13,128 nucleotides of DNA from JAJZQH01 sp041658465 (GTDB lineage: Bacteria; UBA10199; 2-02-FULL-44-16; JAAZCA01), in NCBI GenBank assembly GCA_041658465.1, contig JBBAAC010000056.1:1-13128 (forward strand). The letters are read 5' to 3'. Positions within the stretch are counted from its first letter, which is position 1. Each line of letters opens with the position of its first letter. Shown here one piece after another: positions 1 through 6,960 of the stretch. The position numbers and the translations under genes are program-made. The notes beneath the pieces are model-generated. The model was given only the letters and a program-made list of their open reading frames with translations, was not told the origin of the DNA and did not search any database.

Positions 1-635
1 GACCCAGCTTCGCGCCAGAGGTCGCTGCCAACAAGCACACGTGGGTGGTGATCGCCGGCACGAACGGCGATATCTGCAGGCGTACGCAGGAGCTATTTAC
101 CACGGATACATTTCACCCCTTCTTCTCGAACTCCCACCCGGCAAGCGTCGAGAGCGTTGAGGTCGGCGGCGCCGTGAAGAACGTGATCGCGATCGCTGCC
201 GGAATTGCCGACGGCATGGACCTGGGCCACAACGCGCGGGCCGCAAACATCACCCGCGGCCTGTATGAGATGATGAAGATCGGGAGGGCATTCGGCATCG
301 TCGACCCGATTAATTTCTCCGGGCTATCCGGAATAGGGGACCTCGCCCTCACCTGCACGAGCAGGCTCTCGCGAAATTATGCTGCAGGATGCGAACTGGG
401 CTTAGGCAAGTCGATCGATGAGATCCAAAGCGGAATGCGAATGGTTGCAGAGGGCATACCTACCGCGGACGCCGTACACCGGCTCGCGCAGAAACATTCC
501 ATCAACGTCCCGATCTGCGAAGCGATGTACCGCATCCTCTACGAAGGCCTCTCGCCGAGGAAGGCGCTGGAGGACCTCTGCACCATGCCGCTGAAAGAGG
601 AACTCGGCGCCCTGCACAAGACTAACAGGGCTTGA
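1..635 (+). CDS. gpsA: Glycerol-3-phosphate dehydrogenase [NAD(P)+], 5'-truncated by the window edge
   Basis: Cytoplasmic enzyme that reduces dihydroxyacetone phosphate to sn-glycerol-3-phosphate, the backbone precursor of phospholipids. The reading frame is open from base 3 and gives about 210 residues, starting in the conserved GPSFAPEVA stretch that follows the NAD-binding Rossmann half. The C-terminal catalytic domain is complete. It contains VEVGGAVKNVIAIAAGIADG with the catalytic Lys of GGAVKN, then GHNARAANITRG, and GLSGIGDLALTCTS matching the family's GLSGLGDLxLTCTS. The family is about 330 residues long, so roughly 120 N-terminal residues lie outside the window. A GTG at 45 is an internal codon and not the start. 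The stop is TGA at 633-635. Two small genes follow on the same strand, 32 bp away, and are probably co-transcribed. Family assignment is very secure. Confidence 0.96.
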   Translation, partial: PSFAPEVAANKHTWVVIAGTNGDICRRTQELFTTDTFHPFFSNSHPASVESVEVGGAVKNVIAIAAGIADGMDLGHNARAANITRGLYEMMKIGRAFGIVDPINFSGLSGIGDLALTCTSRLSRNYAAGCELGLGKSIDEIQSGMRMVAEGIPTADAVHRLAQKHSINVPICEAMYRILYEGLSPRKALEDLCTMPLKEELGALHKTNRA

Positions 636-667
636 CCGAAATGTAAGCATTGGCTAGAGCGGGTGGT

Positions 668-895
668 ATGAAGGATCTCTTCGACATCGAGGTATCCATC
701 GACGAGGACGCGCTGATCCAGGGCCTCATCGACGCGAAGGGCAAGAAAGTTGAAGTCCTGGCATTTGGCATAGTATACAACGGCACGCTCACGGACGTGG
801 ATGCCGACAACGGGATCGTCGTTATCACGGACGATGCGGAGAGCTGCAAGCTTGAGATCGAACGCATAGAATCCCTTTCAGTGCAGGAAACATGA
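668..895 (+). CDS. Small conserved-looking protein, predicted small beta-barrel
   Basis: Not a family I can name. It is 75 residues from ATG 668 (MKDLFDIEVSIDEDALIQ). An in-frame TTG at 650 would add six residues, but the ATG is preferred. The upstream GGGTGG is only a weak ribosome site. There is no signal peptide or membrane segment, so it is probably cytoplasmic. A short acidic helix-like segment (residues 1-24) is followed by alternating strands: KKVEVLAF, IVYNGTLTDVDADNGIVVIT and CKLEIERIESL. This strand and turn pattern resembles Sm-like or SH3-like barrels, where a G-x-L-x-x-V-D turn is common. That is inference from pattern only. It lies between gpsA and an exported protein, and its TGA overlaps the next ATG (ATGA, 892-895), which suggests translational coupling. 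Confidence 0.7.
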   Translation: MKDLFDIEVSIDEDALIQGLIDAKGKKVEVLAFGIVYNGTLTDVDADNGIVVITDDAESCKLEIERIESLSVQET

Positions 896-1305
896 ACTTA
901 ATTTTACGAACCGCGCTGTTGTCGCTCTGCTTTATCGTCCTGACCGCTTTCTCGGCGACGCTTTGCTTCGCCCAGGACGAGGATGCGGGCGCCGCATCGT
1001 CCTCATCGTCTTCCTCTTCAGCGTCCCAGCATGAGACGACGCCGTTCATTCTCATAATACTCGGGACGAGAAATTCGGGCGACGTGGATGTGATCAGGAA
1101 GAACGTGTCGAGACTGCCTTACGTGAAAAAATTCGTTCCGCTGTTCGAGAGCCAAAAGCATATCGAGTTCCTGGGGGGGCTCTCTGGCTCGACCGACACC
1201 CTCGTTGCGGACGTCAGGAGCCTTGCGGCGGACCGTTATGAGATGGAGTCGCGCGACGACAAACGCCGCGGCCTGGTGATCACGCTCCGCAAGATCCAGC
1301 AATAA
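892..1305 (+). CDS. Exported protein with Ser-rich linker and small alpha/beta domain
   Basis: 137 residues, no family recognised. A classical Sec signal peptide covers residues 1-27: a positive start, a hydrophobic core LLSLCFIVLTAF, and likely cleavage after LCFA before QDED. Since Cys 25 is not followed by a lipoprotein context, a soluble periplasmic protein is more likely than a lipoprotein. Residues 28-48 are acidic and then a run of Ser, which looks like a flexible tether. Residues 50-137 alternate strands and helices (FILIILGTR, DVIRKNVSRL, YVKKFVPLFE, HIEFLGGLSG, TLVADVRSLA, GLVITLRKI). This is a beta-alpha-beta pattern similar to ferredoxin-like modules in envelope proteins, but the assignment is inference. 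The start overlaps the previous stop by ATGA, with AGGA 3 bases upstream. The stop codon adjoins the A-tract of a terminator on the other strand. Confidence 0.72.
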   Translation: MNLILRTALLSLCFIVLTAFSATLCFAQDEDAGAASSSSSSSSASQHETTPFILIILGTRNSGDVDVIRKNVSRLPYVKKFVPLFESQKHIEFLGGLSGSTDTLVADVRSLAADRYEMESRDDKRRGLVITLRKIQQ

Positions 1306-1335
1306 AAAAGGTCCCAGCATCCAGCTGCCGGGACC
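1304..1335 (-). terminator. Rho-independent terminator for the FG-GAP lipoprotein gene
   Basis: On the minus strand GGTCCC and GGGACC (1330-1335 and 1310-1315), with the inner CAGC/GCTG pair, form a stem of about 9 bp with a 3-nt bulge. It is followed at once by TTTTTT (1309-1304). The T-tract lies in the minus direction, so it ends the lipoprotein transcript. The hairpin is also immediately downstream of the plus-strand gene ending at 1305 and may stop that transcript less efficiently. Confidence 0.85.
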
Positions 1336-1367
1336 CCTCTGAGCCTGTATTTTCATCTTATAACATA

Positions 1368-3110
1368 TTATAATATACTGCCCAAGGTCGAGCATGCGAC
1401 GCTCGATTCGTAGGTCACGTGATTCGCAGTCGAGCTCGCCCCTCCGAGTATGAAGTCCATGTATATCATCGAGCCGTCGGCGCTAAGGCTTCTGACTACG
1501 AAATCATCAAATCCATCGTTATCTAAATCGCCTATTATGCTGGCGACCACCTCGGTTCCGAATTGGGTCTTTCCAGACTCTGCAAAATAGGCCACATCCC
1601 ATGATTCGCCCACCGTCACGCGCCTGAGATCGACGTCGATGTTCTCCCTGCCATAGATAATATAGACTATTCCAGTCCCATCCCCTGCCGCCGAGAAGAC
1701 GAGGTCGTGGATCCCATCGCCGTTGAAGTCCCCCAAGTCGATGGTCAACGGGTCTGCGCACCCATCGCCCACCGTGTCGCAATATATTATCATATCGGCG
1801 AGAGAAGACGAGGTCGGGAAGGCGCCTGCCCTACCCATGAACACGAGTATCTGGCCCGGACTGCCTATGCCTCCAGAGAGGTCGGCAAGGCCCACTATGA
1901 CATCTCCATTGCCGTCTCCGTTGATATCGCGCACCTTGAGGTTGCTCACGTTCCACAAGGGCTGCATCATTATCAAGGTGCTCGGGGGCGGAAAGGCGCC
2001 GTTGGCAGTGCCCACGTTGATTCCATTGTAGCCTGTATCGTTGTCATGATAGGTGATGACGATATCCTCCATGTCGTCGCCATTTATATCTCCGGAATCC
2101 ATGAGAGGCACCAGTTTCGCTAGCGCTGGATGCGCCGCGGCCACCGGGTCCAATTTGATGTCAAATCTGTAGTCCGGCTGGGTCTGCGCATTAAATTCAA
2201 CTGCCGGGTTGCTGAGGAGCCTGTCCATGAGGAAAATGTCTATGTACGCGAAGAGAGTGCCTCCATCGGGACTCCAGAACGGCGTCTCGTGCAACACAAG
2301 ATCCTTTACGCCATCGACGTTGATATCCGCCGCGTACGCACCCAGCAGCAGATGCTCTCCCGGCAAAAACTTCTTGTCGTAACTCGCGGTCAGCCCTTTC
2401 CAGAAGAGGATTGAGCCGTCGTTCAGCGCGAACAAGAACTTGCCGTCCCCTATGTTGAGGGGCGATTGGCCGATGATCCCGATTCCAGGGTCATAGCTCC
2501 ACTGGAGGACAATATCATCGAGCGTCCAGTATGGCTCCTTTGGCGCGGGGCAGACCTGGTTGCCAAAGACCACGTCTGCGTTGCCGGAATTCTCGAAGAC
2601 CACGCTCGCATACCTGCCGTCCGACTGATCGATGGATAACGGGTTGCTCTCAGTTGTGAATTGCTTCTGAAACGCCTCGATGTAACTCCCGTCATTAAAG
2701 ACAACATTATCGCTGATCAAGATGGAGTACTGCGTCTTATATGTCATCGGTACATCCAGGAGCTCGAGGGTCTTGTAATCTTCGCTCCATCTCATCCCGC
2801 CGATCGTTATCGGCGCATCATCCGAAGAGCGATTGATTTTCAGCGCGGTTTCAATGGCCGCGCAATCGTCTGAATTAGTTAGGGGGGGCTGAAATTCGAT
2901 GCTGATAACCGTGTCGGCAGGCACGTCCGCAGCATTGTCCGGAATCGAGAGGCTGACGCCTACGACCTGTGCGGTTTCGTCGCCGACTTTGATCTGAGAC
3001 GTTCCGCACGCCGTTGTCAGCGCACCCAATGCGATGGCGAAAATGAAAAATGCCAAGGCCATCATCAGGCCGCCTGTCCGACCTGCATTCATAAAGTTAG
3101 ATAGCTTCAT
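1368..3110 (-). CDS. Secreted lipoprotein with Ig-like domain and FG-GAP/VCBS beta-propeller repeats
   Basis: 580 residues. Residues 14-35 form a lipoprotein signal ending ALTTAC, with Cys 35 as the lipidated residue. Residues 49-155 match a bacterial Ig-like (Big_5) module: IPDNAADVPADTVISIEF, then a FTTE end strand. From about 220 there are FG-GAP/integrin-alpha-like repeats with calcium-loop cores at DINVDGVKD (262), DINGDDMED (341), DINGDGNGD (395), DFNGDGIHD (461) and DLDNDGFDD (528). These are each followed by hydrophobic strands and Gly-rich turns, which implies a Ca-binding beta-propeller. Its role is probably surface adhesion or ligand binding; the substrate is unknown. GGGGAGG 8-9 bases upstream of ATG 3110 supports the start, and a strong terminator follows. 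It is monocistronic, with an AT-rich control region upstream. Fold confidence is high and function confidence low. Confidence 0.88.
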   Translation of the reverse strand: MKLSNFMNAGRTGGLMMALAFFIFAIALGALTTACGTSQIKVGDETAQVVGVSLSIPDNAADVPADTVISIEFQPPLTNSDDCAAIETALKINRSSDDAPITIGGMRWSEDYKTLELLDVPMTYKTQYSILISDNVVFNDGSYIEAFQKQFTTESNPLSIDQSDGRYASVVFENSGNADVVFGNQVCPAPKEPYWTLDDIVLQWSYDPGIGIIGQSPLNIGDGKFLFALNDGSILFWKGLTASYDKKFLPGEHLLLGAYAADINVDGVKDLVLHETPFWSPDGGTLFAYIDIFLMDRLLSNPAVEFNAQTQPDYRFDIKLDPVAAAHPALAKLVPLMDSGDINGDDMEDIVITYHDNDTGYNGINVGTANGAFPPPSTLIMMQPLWNVSNLKVRDINGDGNGDVIVGLADLSGGIGSPGQILVFMGRAGAFPTSSSLADMIIYCDTVGDGCADPLTIDLGDFNGDGIHDLVFSAAGDGTGIVYIIYGRENIDVDLRRVTVGESWDVAYFAESGKTQFGTEVVASIIGDLDNDGFDDFVVRSLSADGSMIYMDFILGGASSTANHVTYESSVACSTLGSIL

Positions 3111-3149
3111 ATAGCGCCTCCCCGGCTTCGGTTACGCCTTTGTCACGCA

Positions 3150-3233
3150 GGTTTATATTAAGCACAAAACGTGCCAAGCGGTGTATAACCACCCTGTGTA
3201 TAACTAATTAATTTATAAGATTATTTATACATC
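3150..3233. promoter_or_regulatory. AT-rich upstream region with tandem 9-mers and a small palindrome
   Basis: The 188-bp gap upstream of the FG-GAP lipoprotein gene holds no gene. GTGTATAAC occurs twice (3181-3189 and 3196-3204, period 15). A palindrome GCAC-N5-GTGC lies at 3161-3173. An AT-rich patch follows at 3200-3230. On the minus strand the repeats read TTATACACA and TTATACACC. This is likely the promoter/operator of the minus-strand gene, but I could not place a convincing -35/-10 pair with correct spacing. Confidence 0.35.
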
Positions 3234-3298
3234 AGCAGCGGGCTGGAAAAGCGCATGGGGTAAAATCGAACCTTAGCGTGTCAAAAAATCGTCTTAGT

Positions 3299-3832
3299 TC
3301 AACAACACGTTGACGAATCAGGTGAATTCGCGTTTTTGAACTGTTTTTTGAATTCCGATCTCATCTTTATAAAAATCGGGAAATATCCCCCGTCGCGAAA
3401 ATCGGGAAACGCCCAGGGCATGGCCTTCCAGCCCTTGTCATACCATAAGAGGAGGTCCGCAAACGCCCCCGGCGCCAGCGCAATCTTGTGGCCCCCGTGT
3501 TTGCCGGAGACAAGCACGAGCTTGCATGAGTCGATATAACCCGGATCGATGTTGACCGCGCGGCGACCGTCCACAGAGAATCGTCCCTCTATATCCATGG
3601 CGAGCCCCTTGAAGCTGGAGGCCTCCTCTGCGGACACTAGTCTTGAGAACGACACAAAACACCGCCAAAGCCCGGGCCCCATCTCATCCTCGTAGTAGCG
3701 CGTGTGGTTGAACTCGCGCCACGGGCCTATGACATCAGCGGGACCGAAGCGCTCCGCCATATACGCGAGCACGCTACCCAGCAGATGCCTCTGCGAGGTG
3801 AGGATACCGACTATGGGCTTTACCAATGTCAT
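3299..3832 (-). CDS. DUF4416 family protein
   Basis: 177 residues, cytoplasmic, no signal peptide. It matches the uncharacterised DUF4416 family along its length: an opening VKPIVGILTSQ, GPADVIGPWREFNHTRYYEDEMGPGL (family form FxxTxYYxxEMGxxLxRxFVSF), then RRAVNIDPGYIDSCKLVLVS, and GWKAMPWAFPDFRDGGYFPIF near the end. The biochemical function of the family is unknown. It starts 12 bp after the stop of the acetyltransferase-like gene and has its own AGAGG site 8 bases before ATG 3832, so the two form an operon. The tail (KKQFKNANSPDSSTCC) is probably disordered. Family assignment is secure from motif order, and nothing in the neighbourhood reveals its reaction. Confidence 0.88.
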   Translation of the reverse strand: MTLVKPIVGILTSQRHLLGSVLAYMAERFGPADVIGPWREFNHTRYYEDEMGPGLWRCFVSFSRLVSAEEASSFKGLAMDIEGRFSVDGRRAVNIDPGYIDSCKLVLVSGKHGGHKIALAPGAFADLLLWYDKGWKAMPWAFPDFRDGGYFPIFIKMRSEFKKQFKNANSPDSSTCC

Positions 3833-3844
3833 TTTAAGGACCTC

Positions 3845-4681
3845 TTAAACCTGCTGGACAGCGGGTTGCTGAATTTTTTGTAACTGAATTTTTTTTACCG
3901 CATCGTGCGCGAGTGAGACGAGTCGCCTCTCGATCCCGAAGCACTTCTCTATCTCATCCGCAAACCCGCTCTTCATCCTCTCCTGTGAGCTGGAATCGCC
4001 CCTCACCACGCGCATTAGTCCATCGCGCACATAGAGCTGCCCGTCCGCGGTCTGCCTGGACGCGCACATGTGCCGCATCATGGCCCAGTCGAACGAATCT
4101 ATCCAGCGTCTGCGAAATCGCTCTCTTGAGGCCGGGAAATCGCGCAGCCTGTAGCGTATCTTCGCCTTGCCGTCGCGCTCCGTGATCAGCATGAGCTGAC
4201 TCGACTCCCCCAGCCTCACAAGCCTCACCTTGCCCGACGGGCTTTTCTGCACGGATTCTCCGCTAATAGGCACCTCGATCGGCGCCTCGAGGAGATAGCC
4301 GGGATCCAGGAGAAATCGCTTCCCGTTTGCATTCACCATGAGCGCGCAGTGCGTATCCGCACCATATGACCTGTCGCAGAGCACGGGCGCAACATCGTAG
4401 CCCGCGAACCTCACGACCTGCTCGAAGAAATTTGTGAGCGAAAAACAGGTTCCGCCCGCGCCCAAATCGATATGCTCGGCCAGTATAATATCCGGCGTCC
4501 TGAGCCTGCGTTCCGGGTCGTCGTGCAGGGCTGCGCGCAATATCTTGGTGAGGTTCTCGTACGGCAGCTTGCCGAACGCGCGCGCAAGCCTTCCCAGGAA
4601 GGCCTCATCGGGCCTCGCCGGCGCGATCCCCACGAGCCTCAAAAAATCCCGCGCCACATCGCTGTAATCGATCTCCCGCAT
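3845..4681 (-). CDS. Arylamine N-acetyltransferase-like protein
   Basis: Cytoplasmic transferase of the NAT fold, which in characterised members moves an acyl group from acyl-CoA to an arylamine or related substrate through a Cys-His-Asp triad. From ATG 4681 (278 residues) the landmarks are LPYENLTKI (family PFENL), GAGGTCFSLT with Cys 79, ADTHCALMV with His 111, and FLLDPGY with Asp 126, so the triad is complete. ATG 4681 puts PYENL about 40 residues in, as is usual for NATs. In-frame ATG 4726 and TTG 4741 are possible longer starts. At ATG 4726 a GGAGG lies only 2 bases upstream, too close to work well. The C-terminus is Gln-rich and encoded over two A-runs (8 and 6), which are prone to length change. 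The first gene of an operon with DUF4416. The physiological acceptor is unknown, and a NAT-fold acyltransferase in biosynthesis is possible. Confidence 0.85.
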   Translation of the reverse strand: MREIDYSDVARDFLRLVGIAPARPDEAFLGRLARAFGKLPYENLTKILRAALHDDPERRLRTPDIILAEHIDLGAGGTCFSLTNFFEQVVRFAGYDVAPVLCDRSYGADTHCALMVNANGKRFLLDPGYLLEAPIEVPISGESVQKSPSGKVRLVRLGESSQLMLITERDGKAKIRYRLRDFPASRERFRRRWIDSFDWAMMRHMCASRQTADGQLYVRDGLMRVVRGDSSSQERMKSGFADEIEKCFGIERRLVSLAHDAVKKIQLQKIQQPAVQQV

Positions 4682-4727
4682 ATCCCCTGCATATCCCCAC
4701 TTCCCGCCACATACAAGATTATTCATT

Positions 4728-5309
4728 GCCTCCGAATTCAAATATTAGGCGTTCTGGCAGGGATATGTGTATCGAGGTACGCCGTAGTCGCCTCGCTGAA
4801 TGAGTGTCGGCTTCGGGTCCTGTCAGTCAGCACAATGTCATAAAGCACGCGGAGATCCGCGGCTGGCATCTCGCAAGCCGACAAACAACTCCCACCAAGG
4901 CGCTCAAGACGAATGATCGTCAGCGACCGGATAACATCTTGTGCCGATGTTCCGGGATCGTCTGTTCCAGAACATCGCCGGGAGCGGCGGGGCAATTTAC
5001 AGATACAGAGGAGACAATCTCAGCAGGATCGAAGATCCTGCATTTGGACCCGTCGCCATGAGCGGGCGGTGAAGGCCGCACCAAATCGCGATGTCAAAAC
5101 GCAACGTCCCTAGCCTGCATCCCTGCTGGACGTTGCAGTTTTTGACTCGCGATTTGAGTGTGGAAGGTTCGCCGCCCGCGAATAGCGCACGGGTCGCCGC
5201 GGGAGGCGCGTTCTGGAACAGATGATCCCGGAACACCGGCACACAAGATGTCAGAGGAAACCCGCGTCGCTTCATGACGAGCACGCCTTGAACATTTGAA
5301 TTCGGAGGC
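4728..5309. repeat. Repeat copy A: large imperfect palindrome with terminal inverted repeats
   Basis: Gene-free gap between divergent genes. The ends are inverted copies: 4728-4752 and the reverse complement of 5283-5309 agree at 24 of 25 bases plus a 2-base gap, both beginning GCCTCCGAATTCAAAT. Further matched inverted segments are 4934-4973 with 5251-5210, and 5047-5109 with the facing arm ending at about 5193. The left arm carries about 160 extra bases (4753-4915) that match copy C around 12975-13095, for example TGTCGGCTTCGGGT and TGTGTATCGAGGT. A perfect 8-bp hairpin with a GAA loop lies at 5023-5041. There is no transposase and no credible ORF. It looks like a mosaic non-autonomous palindromic element. 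Confidence 0.75.
5062..5179. repeat. Central long hairpin of repeat copy A
   Basis: The arms 5062-5109 and 5128-5179 are imperfectly complementary over about 48 bases around an 18-base loop. Paired blocks include GCGGGCGGTGAA with TTCGCCGCCCGC (one G-T), AAATCGCGA with TCGCGATTT, and GTCAAAACGCAACGTCC with the facing arm allowing a small indel. If transcribed from either strand it would fold into a long rod. Confidence 0.8.
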
Positions 5310-5348
5310 GTGGCTTGCTTTTGGAGCATGGGAACGTATGATGGCGCC

Positions 5349-6506
5349 ATGTCGCATCGTGTGGCTTTCGTCGGACAGAAAAATTACGAGCCGCTCTCGC
5401 TGAATCGATCGATCCGCCGCGCGATAGAGCTGTGCGGATTTGATCTCAATCGTGTGCGCGGCGCGAAAGTCTTGCTCAAGCCGAATATGCTCGGCGCATA
5501 CCCGCCGTCGATGGGCGTGACCACGCACCCTGCATTCGTGGCGTCGGTCGCCGGAATATTCAAGGATGCCGGCGCCGTCGTCTCGGCAGGCGACAGTCCC
5601 AACGGGGTCTATTCAAACGAGCAGACCTGGGAGCGAACCGGCATACGCGCCGCCTGCCTGGAGGCGGGTATCTCCGAGGCTGCGTTCGAGGCGAGCGGGA
5701 GCGTCGCGCGCGACGGGCTAATGATTGCGAGAGCGGCGCTCGACGCGGACTATGTCGTGAACCTGCCCAAGTTCAAGACGCACGGCCTCACCATAATGAC
5801 GCTCGCCGCCAAAAATTTATACGGCTGCATAAACGGGATGCAGAAGACGGCGCTGCACCGGGAATGCAAAAACATTCCCGAGTTCGCGGATGTGGTGGCG
5901 CGTGTGGCAGGCATCGTGAAGCCCGCGCTGACGATCATCGACGGAATCGTGGCCATGGCCGGAAACGGCCCGTCGGCGGGAACGCTCGTCGAACTCGGCG
6001 TCATCGCCGCGGGCACAGACGTGCACGCTTTGGATGCGGCTTGCTGCAGGCTCGTGGGCCTTGATCCAAGGGAGCTGGACACTCTGGCGGCGGCGCAGAG
6101 GCAGGGCCTTTGGGATGGCGCTGAGGAAATAGATCTCGCAGGAGATCCGCTGGATACGCTTCGGCCGAAGAAATTCTCGCTGCCTGTCACCTACACGCGC
6201 GGCATGAGGGACTGGTGGGTATCCAAATTCATCGTCGCGCGGATCTGGTCGGGGATGCGCGCCCAGCCCAGGATCGACCCGGACATATGCCGGAGGTGCC
6301 TGCTCTGCATCGACGCGTGTCCGGTCGCTGCCATCGACCAGGCAAAAACAGATGCAGCGCCGATGATCGACGAAGATGCGTGCATCCAGTGCTTCTGCTG
6401 CCACGAGATCTGCCCGTACAGGGCGATAGATCTCAGAAAGAGCGCCCTGCTTAGATTCGCAGGCTGGATGTCGAGACGCCGCTCCCGCGCCAGAAGCACG
6501 CGATGA
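5349..6506 (+). CDS. DUF362 domain protein with C-terminal two-cluster ferredoxin
   Basis: From ATG 5349 the protein has 385 residues with no signal peptide. Residues 1-285 match DUF362: VAFVGQKNY, then KVLLKPNMLG, GDSPNG, VVNLPKFKTHGLTIMTLAAKNLYG with the conserved KTH, and TIIDGIVAMAGNGPSAG. Residues 314-355 are a 2x[4Fe-4S] ferredoxin: CRRCLLCIDACP and CIQCFCCHEICP, each CxxCxxCxxxCP, with one extra Cys in the second. DUF362 proteins are common in anaerobes. Their reaction is not established; the ferredoxin implies electron transfer. In-frame GTG 5310 and ATG 5328 would extend the protein by 13 or 7 poorly conserved residues. The GGAGGC before GTG 5310 belongs to the inverted repeat and is too close. 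The C-terminus is Arg/Ser-rich, and its last codons lie in the end of repeat copy B. Confidence 0.9.
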   Translation: MSHRVAFVGQKNYEPLSLNRSIRRAIELCGFDLNRVRGAKVLLKPNMLGAYPPSMGVTTHPAFVASVAGIFKDAGAVVSAGDSPNGVYSNEQTWERTGIRAACLEAGISEAAFEASGSVARDGLMIARAALDADYVVNLPKFKTHGLTIMTLAAKNLYGCINGMQKTALHRECKNIPEFADVVARVAGIVKPALTIIDGIVAMAGNGPSAGTLVELGVIAAGTDVHALDAACCRLVGLDPRELDTLAAAQRQGLWDGAEEIDLAGDPLDTLRPKKFSLPVTYTRGMRDWWVSKFIVARIWSGMRAQPRIDPDICRRCLLCIDACPVAAIDQAKTDAAPMIDEDACIQCFCCHEICPYRAIDLRKSALLRFAGWMSRRRSRARSTR

Positions 6507-6889
6507 CCCACGGCTGGCATCCGTCCTCACGCATCTTGTTCATCGCCACTGCGCAAGCGGGGTCCCCAGCCCATCATCTCGCAAGCCGACACCGAGTTTA
6601 GCTCAACTTACAAGGCTAACGGTGAATCACTAGCATTGCGGTCCCCATTGCTCGAAGCTGGACTGGGGACCCCGCTCGTCATGCGCCTTGTTACAACGTG
6701 AGTAATGGCACGCGGTAAGCGGGTTTCCCCCGTTTATTGATAGGCCACGATCAACGGTACGGAGCAAGCGGTGACCTGCGGCAGGCTTCGAACAATGGGG
6801 ACCGCGATGGCTAAGATTCCATCGTTAGCCATATGAGCTGCGAATAACTCGGTGTCGGTTTGTGAGATGCCAGCCGCGGGTCATCGCGT
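6498..6889. repeat. Repeat copy B: inverted-arm element overlapping the end of the DUF362 gene
   Basis: The 454-bp gap 6507-6960 has no gene. Its outer ends are inverted: CGATGACCCACGGCTGGCAT (6501-6520) matches the reverse complement of 6867-6886 at 19 of 20. Inner arms 6571-6656 and 6870-6786 are about 80% identical in inverted orientation, sharing CGACACCGAGTT, GGCTAACG and GCGGTCCCCATTG. The module at 6764-6811 matches copy C at 13075-13122 with three differences in 48 bases. The left end contains the TGA of the DUF362 gene (6504-6506). Between the arms, 6676-6763 shows only a weak 7-bp hairpin (AAGCGGG/CCCGTTT). Confidence 0.72.
6557..6675. repeat. 13-bp perfect inverted repeat nested in copy B
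   Basis: GCGGGGTCCCCAG at 6557-6569 and its exact complement CTGGGGACCCCGC at 6663-6675 bracket 93 bases, so the nested segment has its own terminal inverted repeats. Confidence 0.7.
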
Positions 6890-6960
6890 TCTTTGGCACG
6901 GTGTCGTCTTTCAAGAGGATTACGCTCACACTGCGGCGAGGAGCAATGCAGCGGGATGAA

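Noticed and set aside
1707..2123. 138-codon open frame on the plus strand
   Set aside because: Antisense to the FG-GAP repeats. The apparent order comes from the repeated Asp/Gly codons.
4742..4747. TAATAT (minus strand) as -10 box for the acetyltransferase operon
   Set aside because: No acceptable -35 hexamer 16-18 bases upstream; the hexamer lies inside the terminal inverted repeat.
4728..5309. Retron, CRISPR array or integron attC cassette as explanation of the palindromes
   Set aside because: There is no reverse transcriptase, cas or integrase gene in the window, no regularly spaced direct repeat, and I did not find attC-type RYYYAAC/GTTRRRY ends.
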